The notes under the pieces were generated by a model. The model was not told the DNA's origin and made no database searches. It was given only the letters and a program-made list of their open reading frames with translations. This document shows positions 1 through 9,983 of a stretch of 38,273 nt of DNA, in pieces. Both the position numbers and the translations under genes were made by a program. How positions within the stretch are numbered: position 1 is the stretch's first letter; every line of letters starts with the position of its first letter. The DNA comes from an uncultured Prevotellaceae bacterium (GTDB lineage Bacteria; Bacteroidota; Bacteroidia; Bacteroidales; Bacteroidaceae): contig ONRS01000145.1 in the NCBI GenBank assembly GCA_900320255.1, forward strand, positions 1-38,273, in the 5' to 3' direction.

Positions 1-1
1 A

Positions 2-20
2 GGGAAACGGGTAGTTTCCC
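2..20. other. Short perfect inverted repeat (hairpin) at the window edge
   Basis: GGGAAAC and GTTTCCC form a 7-bp stem around a 5-nt loop (GGGTA). No T-run follows on either strand, so it is not a convincing intrinsic terminator. It sits just before the 22-bp-period array and could be part of that element or of a gene outside the window. Confidence 0.4.
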
Positions 21-38
21 AGGGGGTATCGAGAATTG

Positions 39-126
39 AGCGGCCGCTGAAAAGTATTTGAACGCCCGCTGAAAAGTATTTGAGCGGTCGGTGAAAAGTA
101 TTTGAACGCCCGCTGAAAACCTTAAA
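39..126. repeat. 22-bp-period repeat array 1 (four units)
   Basis: Four units of exactly 22 bp begin at 39, 61, 83 and 105. Each has a 10-bp GC-rich core (AGCGGCCGCT, AACGCCCGCT, AGCGGTCGGT, AACGCCCGCT) and a 12-bp AT-rich spacer, GAAAAGTATTTG, identical in the first three units. The first core is a perfect palindrome. Twenty-two is not a multiple of three, so this is not a peptide repeat, and there are no long unique spacers as in CRISPR. A related array lies at 21884-22070. From an ATG at 154-156 the minus strand is open through the array to the window edge (52 codons, no recognisable family), which could be chance. The rest of 127-300 holds no gene I can support. Confidence 0.85.
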
Positions 127-169
127 ACTTACAAAACCTTTGACTAAGGCCTTCATCACGGTTCAACGG

Positions 170-200
170 CAAAGGTACGAAAAAGTGAGCACAATACAAA
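170..200 (-). promoter_or_regulatory. Leftward Bacteroidota-type promoter reading into array 1
   Basis: On the minus strand a TTTG (200-197) is followed after 19 bp by TACCTTTG (177-170), a full match to the Bacteroidota primary-sigma consensus. Initiation would be expected near 163, so the transcript would run through the 22-bp array and off the left edge of the window. Confidence 0.6.
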
Positions 201-301
201 ATAAATCACGAAGTTTTTTTATTTTTATTGTCGAACGCTTCACGCTACATGCCGCCCTCGTGGCACGATTTTTGCTTTTTCACATAAAGAATGCCATTTT
301 A

Positions 302-333
302 TTTGGCCGTTTCACATAAAATTAGTACTTTTG
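302..333 (+). promoter_or_regulatory. clpC promoter
   Basis: TTTG (302-305), 20 bp, then TACTTTTG (326-333) matches the Bacteroidota promoter consensus. A purine-rich AAAAGGAG lies at about 340-347, before the ATG at 363. I see no CIRCE-like inverted repeat, so heat-shock control by HrcA is not apparent from the sequence. Confidence 0.7.
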
Positions 334-362
334 CAAGATAAAAAGGAGTAGCAATAACAATT

Positions 363-2903
363 ATGACAAGCCAATTCTCACCTAAGGTATCTGAAATACT
401 TGCCTTTTCCCGCGAAGAAGCTGCCAGACTGGCAAGCCGCTCCGTAGGGCCTGAGCACCTGCTGCTGGGGCTGCTGCGCATGAAGGACGGACCAGTCATC
501 GACCTGTTCCGCAGACTTGACATCAACACACAAACCGTCAAGACGGAACTGGAGAACAAGGTGCGCGAGGACGACATCACGAACATGAACTACAGTACCA
601 GCGAGCTGGTGCTGAACGAGCAGGCCAGCAACATACTGAAGCTGGCTGTGCTGGAGGCACGCATTCAGCGCAAGCAACGTATTGAGGAACAACACCTGCT
701 GTTAGCCATTCTGCACGACCAGGTGGACAACGGCGCAAAACACATACTGGAATTTAACAACATGAACTACGAAGACGTTTTCAGCCTGCTGCAAGTCAAG
801 CAGGGCGAAACGAAAAACGGCCTGCGACTGCCTGACGAGGACTACGAGGAGTATGAAGAGGAGAACGGCGGTCAAAAGGCTTCTGACAATAGTCAGCAGA
901 CAACGACGGCGAAGACCAAGACAAAGTCGAAGACACCCGTTCTCGACAACTTCTCAACCGACCTGACGGTAGCTGCCGCTGAAGGCAAGCTGGACCCCGT
1001 AGTGGGCCGTGAGCGTGAAATTATGCGCGTCATCGAGATTCTGGGTCGCCGCAAGAAGAACAACCCCATACTGATAGGCGAACCCGGCGTGGGCAAGAGC
1101 GCCATAGTGGAAGGCCTGGCACAGATGATTGCCAAGCGCCACACCTCGCCCGTACTCTTCGGCAAGCGTATTGTCAGTCTCGACATGACAGGCATCGTGG
1201 CCGGCACCAAGTATCGCGGACAGTTCGAGGAGCGCATAAAAGCACTCATCAAGGAGATAGAGCAGAACCCCGACATCATTGTCTTCATCGACGAGATTCA
1301 CACCATTATCGGTGCTGGCTCGGCTGCCGGAACAATGGATGCCGCCAACATCCTGAAGCCTGCGCTGGCCCGAGGCACCATACAATGCATTGGAGCTACC
1401 ACGCTCGACGAGTACCGTAACTCTATTGAGAAGGACGGAGCGCTGGAGCGACGCTTCCAGAAGGTGCTGGTAGAGCCCACCACGGCTGAAGAGACGCTAC
1501 AGATTCTGCACAACATCAAGGAGCGCTACGAGCATCACCACCACGTCAGCTATACCGACGAGGCCCTGTCAGCATGTGTCAAACTGACAGAACGCTACAT
1601 CAGCGACCGCGCCTTCCCTGACAAAGCCATCGATGCCTTGGACGAGGTAGGCTCGCGCGTACATCTTCATAATGTGCAGATACCGCCCGAAATTACGGAG
1701 AAGGAAAAACTGATAGCCGAAGTGAAGGAGCAGAAGCAGAACGCCGTGAGCCAGCAGAACTACGAGCTGGCAGCCTCCTACCGCGACCGTCAGACCGTGC
1801 TGGAGCGCGAACTGGCTGAACTGAACCGCAAGTGGAGCGAAGGCGATACCGACGAACGGCAGACCGTTACTGAAGCGGAAGTGGCCGACGTGGTTTCTGT
1901 GATGACCGGCGTGCCCGTACAGCGCATGGCCGAAAAGGAAGTGGTGCGCTTAAAAGGTATGTCGCAGGAGCTGAAGAAGGCCGTTGTGGCCCAGGATGCC
2001 GCCATCGAGAAAATGGTACGCGCCATTCAGCGCAACCGCGTGGGGCTGAAAGACCCCAACCACCCCATAGGTGCCTTCATGTTCCTCGGCCCCACGGGCG
2101 TGGGAAAGACTTATCTGGCCAAGAAACTGGCCGAGTTCATGTTTGGCAGTACCGACGCGCTGATTCGCGTTGACATGAGCGAATATACCGAGTCGTTCAA
2201 CGTGAGCAGGCTCATTGGTGCCCCTCCGGGCTACGTGGGCTACGAGGAAGGCGGACAGCTGACCGAGCGGGTACGCCGTCACCCCTACTCCATCGTGCTG
2301 TTGGACGAGATTGAGAAGGCTCACGGTAACGTCTTCAACCTGTTGCTGCAGGTGCTCGACGAAGGTCGCCTGACTGATGGTAACGGACGTTTTGTTGACT
2401 TCCGCAACACGGTCATCATCATGACTTCTAACGCAGGAACGCGCCAGCTGAAGGACTTCGGACGAGGCGTAGGCTTTAATGCCGGCAGCTTAGGTCTGGC
2501 TATGGACGAGAAGGACAAGGAGCATGCCCGCAGCATCGTGCAGAAGGCACTCTCAAAACAGTTCTCGCCCGAGTTCCTGAACCGTCTGGACGAGATTATC
2601 ACCTTCGACCAGCTCGACCTTAGCGCCATCAAGCAGATTATCGACATTGAGCTGCAGTCGCTCTGGAAACGCATAGAGCAGCTGGGCTTCCACGTCGAGC
2701 TGTCTGAAGAGGCGAAGGAGCTGGTGGCCACCAAGGGCTACGACGTGCAGTTTGGCGCCCGACCGCTGAAGCGTGCCATTCAGTCTTATATAGAGGACGG
2801 CATCTCTGAGATGATAGTCAACGACGAACTGCCCGAAGGTGCTACCATCGTCATAGGCAAGCACTCTGAAAAAGAAGAACTTACATTCAACTTAAAATCC
2901 TAA
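363..2903 (+). CDS. clpC: ClpC-type AAA+ ATPase, Clp protease ATP-binding subunit
   Basis: This is a double-ring AAA+ unfoldase of 846 residues that feeds substrates to the ClpP protease in the cytoplasm. In order there are an N-terminal Clp_N repeat domain (about 1-145), a charged Gln/Thr/Lys-rich linker (165-190), a first AAA module with Walker A GEPGVGKS near residue 240 and Walker B VFIDEIH, a UVR-like coiled insert (about 440-480) typical of ClpC rather than ClpA or ClpX, and a second AAA module with GPTGVGKT and a C-terminal ClpB-D2-type small domain. Length is normal for ClpC. The start is set by a promoter and an SD-like AAAAGGAG just upstream. Only 10 bp separate it from the DUF4301 gene, so the two are probably cotranscribed. 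Confidence 0.95.
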   Translation: MTSQFSPKVSEILAFSREEAARLASRSVGPEHLLLGLLRMKDGPVIDLFRRLDINTQTVKTELENKVREDDITNMNYSTSELVLNEQASNILKLAVLEARIQRKQRIEEQHLLLAILHDQVDNGAKHILEFNNMNYEDVFSLLQVKQGETKNGLRLPDEDYEEYEEENGGQKASDNSQQTTTAKTKTKSKTPVLDNFSTDLTVAAAEGKLDPVVGREREIMRVIEILGRRKKNNPILIGEPGVGKSAIVEGLAQMIAKRHTSPVLFGKRIVSLDMTGIVAGTKYRGQFEERIKALIKEIEQNPDIIVFIDEIHTIIGAGSAAGTMDAANILKPALARGTIQCIGATTLDEYRNSIEKDGALERRFQKVLVEPTTAEETLQILHNIKERYEHHHHVSYTDEALSACVKLTERYISDRAFPDKAIDALDEVGSRVHLHNVQIPPEITEKEKLIAEVKEQKQNAVSQQNYELAASYRDRQTVLERELAELNRKWSEGDTDERQTVTEAEVADVVSVMTGVPVQRMAEKEVVRLKGMSQELKKAVVAQDAAIEKMVRAIQRNRVGLKDPNHPIGAFMFLGPTGVGKTYLAKKLAEFMFGSTDALIRVDMSEYTESFNVSRLIGAPPGYVGYEEGGQLTERVRRHPYSIVLLDEIEKAHGNVFNLLLQVLDEGRLTDGNGRFVDFRNTVIIMTSNAGTRQLKDFGRGVGFNAGSLGLAMDEKDKEHARSIVQKALSKQFSPEFLNRLDEIITFDQLDLSAIKQIIDIELQSLWKRIEQLGFHVELSEEAKELVATKGYDVQFGARPLKRAIQSYIEDGISEMIVNDELPEGATIVIGKHSEKEELTFNLKS

Positions 2904-2913
2904 AATAACATTT

Positions 2914-4431
2914 ATGCTAACAAATCAAGACTTAAGACAAATCTCCGAGAAAGGTATTTCTGAGGAGAAGCTCAACAACCAGTTGGAACAGTTTAAAACC
3001 GGTTTCCCATTCCTGAAGCTCGAGGCTGCAGCAGCCATCGGAAAGGGCATCCGTGCCCCTAAAGCCGACGAGCAGCAGCAGTTCATCAACGCCTGGAACG
3101 ACTACAAGGCCGAGGGCCACAAGGTGGTAAAATTCGTACCTGCATCAGGAGCCGCCAGCCGCATGTTCAAGGACATGTTTGCCTTTGTTGATGCCGCTTA
3201 CGATGTTCCGACGACCGACTTCGAAAAACATTACTTTGACAACATCCACAAGTTTGCCTTCTTCGAAGCACTCGACGCCGTCTGCAAGAAGAACGAGGGC
3301 AAGGGTGTTGACGAGCTCATGGCCGCTGGCAACTACAAGGCTGTAGCAGCCCAGATGCTGCGTCCCGAAGGTCTGAACTACGGACAGCTGCCAAAGGGTC
3401 TGCTGCTCTTCCACAACTACGCTGAGGGACCGCGCACGCCTATGGAGGAACACCTTGTTGAGGGTGCCCTCTATGCCGCTTCCAACGGTCAGGCTCACGT
3501 GCACTTTACCGTCAGCCACGAGCACATGGAACTGTTCAAGCAGAAAGTGGCTGAGAAGGCCGACCTCTACGCCAAGAAGTATGGCATCAGCTACGACATT
3601 ACGTTCTCTGAGCAGAAGCCTTCTACCGATACTGTAGCAGCTAATGCCGACAACACCCCGTTCCGCAACGACGACGGCTCGCTGCTGTTCCGCCCGGGTG
3701 GTCACGGAGCCCTGATTGAGAACCTGAACGAGATTGATGCTGACATCATCTTCGTGAAGAACATCGACAACGTGGTGCCCGACCGTCTGAAGCAGGATAC
3801 TGTTGAGTGGAAGCAGATTATTGCCGGCGTGCTGGTGACGTTGCAGAAGAAGGCCTTTGAGTACATGCGCCTGTTGGAAAGCGGCCGTTACAGTCACGAG
3901 CAGATTGAGGAGGTTATCCGTTTCGTACAGCAGGATTTGTGCTGCCGCAAGGCTGACATCAAGGAGCTGGAGGATGCCGAACTGGTTATCTACCTGAAGA
4001 AGAAGCTGAACCGCCCCATGCGCGTCTGTGGTGTGGTGAAGAACGTCGGTGAACCTGGTGGCGGTCCGTTCCTTACCTATAATCAGGACGGTACTGTCAG
4101 TCTGCAGATTCTGGAGTCGAGTCAGATTGACAAGTCGAACAAGGAGTACATGGAGATGTTCACCAAGGGTACACACTTCAACCCCGTTGACCTGGTGTGC
4201 GCTGTCAAGGACTATAACGGCAAGCCGTTCAACCTGCCCGACTTCGTTGACAAGACTACTGGTTTCATCAGCAGCAAGTCGAAGAGCGGCAAGGAGCTGA
4301 AGGCACTTGAGCTGCCCGGTCTGTGGAATGGTGCCATGAGCGACTGGTCAACCGTATTCGTTGAGGTGCCCCTCTCTACGTTCAACCCCGTAAAGACGGT
4401 CAACGACCTGCTGCGCGAACAGCATCAGTAA
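2914..4431 (+). CDS. DUF4301 family protein
   Basis: A 505-residue cytoplasmic protein without signal peptide or membrane segment, recognised as the Bacteroidota-typical DUF4301 family, which has no established function. Notable segments are VPASGAASRMFKDMF (about residues 75-89), reminiscent of a nucleotidyl- or phosphate-binding loop, RTPMEEHLVEGALYA, and FRPGGHGALIENLNEIDADIIFVKNIDNV, which resembles nucleotide-sugar pyrophosphorylase-like folds. That resemblance is only an inference. The ATG is 10 bp after the clpC stop, and a strong terminator follows. Cotranscription with clpC may hint at a proteostasis or stress context, but nothing in the protein proves it. Confidence 0.85.
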   Translation: MLTNQDLRQISEKGISEEKLNNQLEQFKTGFPFLKLEAAAAIGKGIRAPKADEQQQFINAWNDYKAEGHKVVKFVPASGAASRMFKDMFAFVDAAYDVPTTDFEKHYFDNIHKFAFFEALDAVCKKNEGKGVDELMAAGNYKAVAAQMLRPEGLNYGQLPKGLLLFHNYAEGPRTPMEEHLVEGALYAASNGQAHVHFTVSHEHMELFKQKVAEKADLYAKKYGISYDITFSEQKPSTDTVAANADNTPFRNDDGSLLFRPGGHGALIENLNEIDADIIFVKNIDNVVPDRLKQDTVEWKQIIAGVLVTLQKKAFEYMRLLESGRYSHEQIEEVIRFVQQDLCCRKADIKELEDAELVIYLKKKLNRPMRVCGVVKNVGEPGGGPFLTYNQDGTVSLQILESSQIDKSNKEYMEMFTKGTHFNPVDLVCAVKDYNGKPFNLPDFVDKTTGFISSKSKSGKELKALELPGLWNGAMSDWSTVFVEVPLSTFNPVKTVNDLLREQHQ

Positions 4432-4440
4432 TCCAAAATA

Positions 4441-5058
4441 TTACAAGAAGGTGTCGAGACGATCGGCACCTTTTTTTGTGCATAAGCCGCGCAAGGTGAC
4501 GAAAATCATGTTACGGAACAGTTGTTCTATGCTATACGTGCGGTAGAGCTCGTTCGTCATGAGGTAATTACCTAATGCGGACAGCATCTTCCCCACCAGC
4601 TCGAAGTCTATGTCAGAACGGAAAAAGCCTTCGTTGACGCCACGTTGCATGAAGTCGAGAAACTCCTTATGCTGCCGTTCACGGTCGCTCTCAAAACTGA
4701 GCATCACCTCCGGATAAAGCTGTAGGTCGGAGAAGAAAACAGGATTAACCAGACGGAACTCCTCTATCTTGTCGCGATAGACGTAAAGCAGAATGTCCAT
4801 AACGTCACGACAGCAAGCTAACTGCTGCCCCAGCTCTTCAGCATGTTGCTGTCGATAGGTGGTCAGCCCCTCCAGCAGCACCTCCTCTTTGGTGGAAAAG
4901 ATTTCGTAGAGCGTCCGCTTCGATATGGAGAGACTGTGGGCCACGTCGTCCATCTTGACCGCACGTATGCCATGCTTCCAGAAAAGCTGCATGGCATTCT
5001 CTATAATTCGGTGCCGAAGTGACTGACGATAGTCGTTTAGGTTCGTAATATCGCGCAT
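4441..5058 (-). CDS. TetR/AcrR-family transcriptional regulator
   Basis: A 205-residue one-component regulator. The N-terminal helix-turn-helix (about residues 15-60) shows the TetR signature: IIENAMQLFWKHGIRAVKMDD, then SLSISKRTLYEIFSTKEEVL. The C-terminal two thirds are helical ligand-binding and dimerisation sequence with no recognisable ligand signature. I chose the ATG at 5058 rather than the in-frame TTG at 5079, because the TTG lies inside a TAAATTTG promoter -7 element (5084-5077) and so would not be transcribed from it. The gene is divergent from maeB across 121 bp, which makes maeB or its own gene the natural candidate targets (inference). Its final nine codons or so double as the terminator of the opposing operon. 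Confidence 0.88.
   Translation of the reverse strand: MRDITNLNDYRQSLRHRIIENAMQLFWKHGIRAVKMDDVAHSLSISKRTLYEIFSTKEEVLLEGLTTYRQQHAEELGQQLACCRDVMDILLYVYRDKIEEFRLVNPVFFSDLQLYPEVMLSFESDRERQHKEFLDFMQRGVNEGFFRSDIDFELVGKMLSALGNYLMTNELYRTYSIEQLFRNMIFVTLRGLCTKKGADRLDTFL
4448..4477 (+). terminator. Intrinsic terminator of clpC-DUF4301, inside the 3' end of the TetR gene
   Basis: A 9-bp stem (4448-4456 with 4464-4472, one G-T wobble) around a 7-nt loop is followed by T residues to 4477. It starts 16 bp after the DUF4301 stop. It overlaps the last codons of the convergent TetR gene, whose stop is at 4441-4443. Confidence 0.85.
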
Positions 5059-5076
5059 ATCATAGGTATTTTGCTG

Positions 5077-5084
5077 CAAATTTA
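5077..5084 (-). promoter_or_regulatory. Promoter -7 element of the TetR gene
   Basis: TAAATTTG on the minus strand matches TAnnTTTG. No good TTTG is found 19-21 bp upstream, so the promoter may be weak or regulated. Initiation near 5070 would leave a leader of only about 12 nt before the ATG at 5058. Confidence 0.5.
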
Positions 5085-5107
5085 TAAAAATAATTCCTAA
5101 ATCAGCG

Positions 5108-5136
5108 TTGCACTTGCTATTTTTTTATTATTTTTG
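5108..5136 (+). promoter_or_regulatory. maeB promoter
   Basis: TTG (5108-5110), 18 bp, then TATTTTTG (5129-5136), close to the Bacteroidota consensus. A leader of roughly 40 nt follows, with AAAAGGA about 8-14 nt before the ATG at 5180. The divergent TetR promoter is 25-50 bp away, so one bound TetR dimer could affect both. Confidence 0.6.
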
Positions 5137-5179
5137 CACCTTGAAAGTAAAAAACATTAAAAACTAAAAGGATAAAATC

Positions 5180-7480
5180 ATGGTGAAGATATCAAAAGAA
5201 GCTGCCCTCGAGTACCACGAACAAGGACGTCCGGGCAAGATTGAAGTAAAGCCCACCAAGGCATACCGCACGCAGACCGACCTCTCGCTCGCCTACTCTC
5301 CGGGTGTGGCGTTCCCCTGTCTGGAGATTCAGGAGAACCCCGACGACGCCTACCGCTATACCGACAAGGGAAACCTCGTGGCCGTCATTTCTAACGGTAC
5401 GGCAGTACTCGGACTGGGCGATATTGGCGCTGTCAGCGGAAAGCCCGTCATGGAGGGAAAGGGACTGTTATTCAAGATATACGGAGGCATCGACGTGTTC
5501 GACATCGAGGTCAACGAGAAGGACCCCGAGAAGTTCTGCGAGGCTGTGGAGAGAATTGCACCTACATTTGGTGGCATCAACCTCGAGGATATCAAGGCAC
5601 CGGAGTGTTTCTATATCGAGGAACGCCTGAAGCGGACGCTCGACATTCCTGTCATGCACGACGACCAGCATGGCACAGCCATCATCTCGGCAGCAGGTCT
5701 GAAGAATGCCCTTGAAGTCATTGGCAAGGACATCAAGAAGGTACGACTGGTGGTCAACGGAGCCGGCGCTGCTGCCATTTCGTGTACCAAGCTCTACATG
5801 GCTCTGGGCGTGCAGAAGGAGAACATCCTCATGCTCGACTCCAAGGGTGTCATCACCAGCGACCGCGAGGGACTGAACGACCAGAAACGTTTCTTCGCTA
5901 CCGACCGTAAGGGTGTTCACACGCTGGCGGAGGCCGTCAAGGATGCTGATGTTTTCGTCGGTCTGTCGAAGGGCAACGTCCTCACAAAGGACATGGTGCG
6001 CTCTATGGCTAAGGACCCCATCATCTTTGCGCTGGCTAATCCTGTGCCCGAAATCAGCTACGAGGATGCTATGGACGCCCGTCCTGACGTGCTCATGTCA
6101 ACAGGCCGCACCGACTATCCTAACCAGATTAACAACGTTATCGGCTTCCCATACATCTTCCGCGGAGCACTCGACGTTCACGCCAAGGCCATCAACGAGG
6201 AGATGAAGATGGCTGCCGTCATGGCTATTGCCGACTTGGCCAAACAGCCTGTTCCCGACGTGGTGAACGATGTCTATAAGGTAAACAACCTGACCTTCGG
6301 ACGCGACTACTTCATTCCGAAACCGGTTGACCCACGACTCATTACCGAGGTGAGCGCCGCTGTGGCAAAGGCTGCCATTGACAGTGGCGTGGCCCGTAAG
6401 AATATTACTGACTGGGAAGAATACAAGAACTCGCTGAGCGTACTGCTGGGACAGGAGACGAAACTCACCCAGAAGCTCTACGCCACAGCATCGGCACACC
6501 CGCAGCGCGTGGTGTTTGCAGAGGCTATCCACCCCACCATGCTCAAGGCTGCCGTCCAGGCAAAGGCTGAAGGCATCTGTCAGCCCATTCTGCTGGGTAA
6601 CGACGAGGTGATCGAGAAGATGGCCAAGAAGCTCGACCTCAACCTGGAGGGCATCGATATTGTCAACCTGCGCCATCCCAGCGAACAGGAGCGTCGTGAA
6701 CGTTATGCCCGCATCCTGACTGAGAAACGGGCCCGCGACGGCTACACCTTCCAGGAGGCTAACGACAAGATGTTCGAACGTAACTACTTCGGCATGATGA
6801 TGGTGGAGACAGGCGATGCTGACGCCTTCATTACGGGTCTTTACACCAAGTACTCCAACACCATCAAGGTGGTCAACGAGGTCATCGGCATCCGCAAGGA
6901 GTTCAAGCACTTCGCTGCCATGCACATCATCAACTCTTCCAAGGGTACATTCTACATCGCCGACACGTTGGTCAACGAGAATCCTGATACCGACGCACTC
7001 GTCGATATTGCCAAACTGGCTGCTACCAGCGTCCGCTTCTTCAACGAGAAACCAGTAGTCAGCATGATCAGCCACTCCAACTTCGGGTCGTCGCAGTCTG
7101 ACGGAGCCTGGAAGGTGCGCCATGCTGTTGAGCGGTTACACGAGCTCTATCCTGACATCCCCATCGATGGTGAGATGCAGGTGACGTTCGCCCTCGACAA
7201 CGAGCTGCGCGACGAGCAGTACCCCTTCACCCGCCTGAAGGGCAAGACGGTTAACACGCTGGTGTTCCCCAACCTCACCTCAGCTCGTTCCAGCTATAAG
7301 ATGCTGCAGATGCTGAATAGCGACGTAGAGATTATCGGCCCCATTCAGGTGGGCCTCAACAAGCCTATTCACTTCATCGACTTCGGTGCCTCTGTACGCG
7401 ATGTGGTCAATATCGTCTCCATCGCTGTCATCGATGCGTACGTTAACAAGGTGAAGCAGGTAATGGCTTCAAGAGGTTAA
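5180..7480 (+). CDS. maeB: NADP-dependent malic enzyme with C-terminal phosphotransacetylase-like domain
   Basis: MaeB-type fusion of 766 residues, the usual length. Residues 1-425 are malic enzyme: the malate-binding region around [12 protein letters not shown], the catalytic/metal region MHDDQHGTA, and the Rossmann loop VVNGAGAAA near residue 190. It converts malate plus NAD(P)+ to pyruvate, CO2 and NAD(P)H. Residues from about 430 are a phosphate acetyl/butyryltransferase-like domain ([37 protein letters not shown]), which in MaeB proteins is usually regulatory and senses acetyl-CoA. The gene follows a clear promoter and precedes thrA by 37 bp, with no terminator between, so read-through into thrA is likely. 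Confidence 0.95.
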   Translation: MVKISKEAALEYHEQGRPGKIEVKPTKAYRTQTDLSLAYSPGVAFPCLEIQENPDDAYRYTDKGNLVAVISNGTAVLGLGDIGAVSGKPVMEGKGLLFKIYGGIDVFDIEVNEKDPEKFCEAVERIAPTFGGINLEDIKAPECFYIEERLKRTLDIPVMHDDQHGTAIISAAGLKNALEVIGKDIKKVRLVVNGAGAAAISCTKLYMALGVQKENILMLDSKGVITSDREGLNDQKRFFATDRKGVHTLAEAVKDADVFVGLSKGNVLTKDMVRSMAKDPIIFALANPVPEISYEDAMDARPDVLMSTGRTDYPNQINNVIGFPYIFRGALDVHAKAINEEMKMAAVMAIADLAKQPVPDVVNDVYKVNNLTFGRDYFIPKPVDPRLITEVSAAVAKAAIDSGVARKNITDWEEYKNSLSVLLGQETKLTQKLYATASAHPQRVVFAEAIHPTMLKAAVQAKAEGICQPILLGNDEVIEKMAKKLDLNLEGIDIVNLRHPSEQERRERYARILTEKRARDGYTFQEANDKMFERNYFGMMMVETGDADAFITGLYTKYSNTIKVVNEVIGIRKEFKHFAAMHIINSSKGTFYIADTLVNENPDTDALVDIAKLAATSVRFFNEKPVVSMISHSNFGSSQSDGAWKVRHAVERLHELYPDIPIDGEMQVTFALDNELRDEQYPFTRLKGKTVNTLVFPNLTSARSSYKMLQMLNSDVEIIGPIQVGLNKPIHFIDFGASVRDVVNIVSIAVIDAYVNKVKQVMASRG

Positions 7481-7489
7481 GAAGCCTCC

Positions 7490-7510
7490 AGTCTCAAATC
7501 TCAAATTTCA
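7490..7510. repeat. Heptamer microsatellite in the maeB-thrA spacer
   Basis: Three 7-bp units, AGTCTCA, AATCTCA and AATTTCA, lie end to end in the 37-bp spacer, followed by ACAAATA directly before the thrA ATG. It is one of several 7-bp-period tracts in this window. Confidence 0.55.
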
Positions 7511-7517
7511 ACAAATA

Positions 7518-9977
7518 ATGAAAGTATTAAAATTCGGCGGCACGTCTGTAGGAAGCGTTGAGAGTATTCTCAGCCTGAAGCAGATAGTAGAGAAAGAAGC
7601 ACAGCAGGGAACGGTCATCGTTGTGGTCAGCGCCTTGGGCGGCATCACCGACAAGCTTATTGCCACGTCGCAAATGGCCAAGCAGGGCAACGAACTGTGG
7701 GAACAGGAGTACGAGGCTATCGTCAAGCGACACAGGCAGATGATTGAGAGCATCATACCCGACCCTCTGGAGAAGACCAGACTATACGGTAAGGTGAACC
7801 CCTTACTCGAACAGCTGCGCTCCATCTTCACAGGCGTGTTCCTCATTCATGACCTCAGCCGTAAGACGCTGGCTGCCATCGTCAGCTATGGTGAGCGACT
7901 CAGCTCTCACATCGTGGCATCGCTCATAGAGGGAGGACAGCGCATGAACGCCCGCGACTTCATCAAGACCGAACGCAAGAACGGCATCCAGTCACTCGAC
8001 GCTGACCTCACTTACCAGTTGGTACGTAAGACCTTCAGTCCCGTAAGCCGCAACAGTGTTGCGGCCCACTCCCCCGTTTTCGTCGTCCCTGGCTTTATCA
8101 GCAAGGACCGCGACTCTGGCGAGACCACGAACTTAGGGCGCGGCGGTAGCGACTATACGGCCAGTATCATAGCGGCTGCACTCGATGCTGACGTGCTGGA
8201 AATATGGACTGACGTCGATGGTTTCATGACCGCCGACCCACGCGTCATTCACTCCGCCTACACCATCAACGAGCTGTCGTACGTGGAGGCAATGGAGCTC
8301 TGTAACTTTGGAGCCAAGGTCATCTATCCGCCGACCATCTATCCCGTCTGCGTGAAGAACATCCCCATTCGCGTAAAAAATACTTTCAACCCCGAACATC
8401 CTGGTACGCTCATCAAGGACCACATCGAGGACGACCAGAAACCTATCAAGGGAATCTCCTCCATCAGCGGTACTACGTTGATTACGGTGACCGGCCTTTC
8501 TATGGTGGGTGTCATCGGTGTCAACCGACGCATCTTTACGGCACTGGCCGATAACGGCATCTCGGTCTTCATGGTCAGCCAGGCTTCGTCTGAGAACTCT
8601 ACGTCTATTGGCGTTAGTGACGGTGATGCGGCAGCTGCCGTCGAGGTGCTCAACAATGAGTTCCAAAAGGAGATTCAGACGGGAGCCATGTTCCCCATGC
8701 ATGCTGAGAGCGGACTGGCCACCATCGCTATCGTGGGTGAGAACATGAAGCACACGCCGGGTATTGCCGGTAAGCTGTTTGGCACGCTCGGCCGCTCGGG
8801 TATTAGCGTTATTGCTTGTGCTCAGGGTGCTTCCGAGACCAACATCTCGTTCGTCGTCGATAGCCGCTTCCTGCGTAAGTCGCTCAACGTGCTGCACGAC
8901 TCGTTCTTCCTCTCTGAATACAAAGTGCTCAACCTCTTCATCTGTGGTGTGGGCACTGTTGGCGGTAAACTGATTGAGCAGATTCGTTCGCAATACGAGG
9001 AGCTGAAGGAGCGTTCCCGTCTGAAACTCAACGTGGTGGGTATCGCCAGCTCGAAGAATGCCATCTTCGACCGCGAGGGGCTGGACCTCGACAACTATCG
9101 TGAACTGCTGAAGCAGTCGGAGCCCAGCACACCTGAGAAGTTGCGCGACAGCGTGCTGTCCATGAATATCTTTAACTCGGTATTCGTTGACTGTACTGCC
9201 TCGAAGGATATTGCTGCTCTCTACCTCTCCCTTCTGCAACATAACGTGAGCGTGGTGGCGGCCAACAAGATTGCGGCCTCCAGCGATTACGGGAACTATA
9301 TGCAGCTGAAACAGACAGCTCTTACGCGTGGCGTCTTCTTCCGTTTCGAGACGAACGTGGGTGCTGGCCTGCCTATCATCGGAACCATCAACGACCTGCG
9401 TAACTCGGGCGATCGCATCCTGAAGATTGAGGCGGTGCTCAGCGGCACGCTGAACTTCATCTTCAACGAGATTAGTGCCGACGTTCCCTTCTCTGAGACG
9501 GTACGTCGTGCCAAGGAGCAAGGCTATAGCGAGCCCGACCCACGCATCGACCTGAGTGGTACTGACGTCATTCGTAAACTCGTCATCCTGACGCGCGAGG
9601 CCGGCTATAAGGTGGAACAGGCTGATGTCGAAAAGCATCTCTTCGTGCCCGATGCTTATTTCAAGGGTTCTCTCGATGAGTTCTGGAAGAACTTGCCGCA
9701 ACTCGATGCTGACTTCGAGGCTAAGCGTAAGGTGCTTGAGGCCGAGGGTAAGCGTTGGCGTTTCGTGGCTACCATGCAGAATGGCAAGGCACAGGTGGCC
9801 CTTCAGGCGGTCGATGCCTCCCACCCGTTCTATAATCTGGCTGGTTCTAACAACATTGTCCTGCTCACCACCGAGCGTTACAAGGAGTACCCCATGCAGA
9901 TTCAGGGCTATGGTGCAGGTGCCGGCGTAACAGCTGCTGGCGTCTTCGCTAACATCATGTCTATCGCAAACGTTTAA
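7518..9977 (+). CDS. thrA: Bifunctional aspartokinase / homoserine dehydrogenase
   Basis: An 819-residue ThrA-type fusion carrying the first and third steps from aspartate to threonine and methionine. The aspartokinase part (about 1-300) starts with KFGGTSVGS at residues 4-12 and has NLGRGGSDYTA. Two ACT regulatory regions (about 310-460) include GVNRRIFTALADNGISVFMV and AGKLFGTLGRSGISV, the usual site of threonine feedback. The homoserine dehydrogenase part (about 470-819) has the NAD(P) loop CGVGTVGG at 476-483, VVAANKIA and the catalytic region GAGLPIIGTINDL. Length and order are normal. The next gene starts 6 bp downstream, so translation is probably coupled. Confidence 0.96.
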   Translation: MKVLKFGGTSVGSVESILSLKQIVEKEAQQGTVIVVVSALGGITDKLIATSQMAKQGNELWEQEYEAIVKRHRQMIESIIPDPLEKTRLYGKVNPLLEQLRSIFTGVFLIHDLSRKTLAAIVSYGERLSSHIVASLIEGGQRMNARDFIKTERKNGIQSLDADLTYQLVRKTFSPVSRNSVAAHSPVFVVPGFISKDRDSGETTNLGRGGSDYTASIIAAALDADVLEIWTDVDGFMTADPRVIHSAYTINELSYVEAMELCNFGAKVIYPPTIYPVCVKNIPIRVKNTFNPEHPGTLIKDHIEDDQKPIKGISSISGTTLITVTGLSMVGVIGVNRRIFTALADNGISVFMVSQASSENSTSIGVSDGDAAAAVEVLNNEFQKEIQTGAMFPMHAESGLATIAIVGENMKHTPGIAGKLFGTLGRSGISVIACAQGASETNISFVVDSRFLRKSLNVLHDSFFLSEYKVLNLFICGVGTVGGKLIEQIRSQYEELKERSRLKLNVVGIASSKNAIFDREGLDLDNYRELLKQSEPSTPEKLRDSVLSMNIFNSVFVDCTASKDIAALYLSLLQHNVSVVAANKIAASSDYGNYMQLKQTALTRGVFFRFETNVGAGLPIIGTINDLRNSGDRILKIEAVLSGTLNFIFNEISADVPFSETVRRAKEQGYSEPDPRIDLSGTDVIRKLVILTREAGYKVEQADVEKHLFVPDAYFKGSLDEFWKNLPQLDADFEAKRKVLEAEGKRWRFVATMQNGKAQVALQAVDASHPFYNLAGSNNIVLLTTERYKEYPMQIQGYGAGAGVTAAGVFANIMSIANV

Positions 9978-9983
9978 ATTGTA

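Noticed and set aside
39..126. Array 1 as a CRISPR array
   Set aside because: Units of 22 bp with only 10-12 bp subparts and no unique 30-bp spacers; no cas genes nearby.
3145..4176. Long open frame antisense to the DUF4301 gene
   Set aside because: Leu/Val/His-rich composition typical of a reverse-frame shadow; no recognisable motif.
5059..5079. TTG start for the TetR regulator
   Set aside because: It sits inside the TAAATTTG promoter element, so it would not be on the transcript from that promoter; the ATG at 5058 fits better.
7481..7517. Threonine attenuator before thrA
   Set aside because: The 37-bp spacer is too short for a leader peptide and alternative hairpins; only heptamers are seen.
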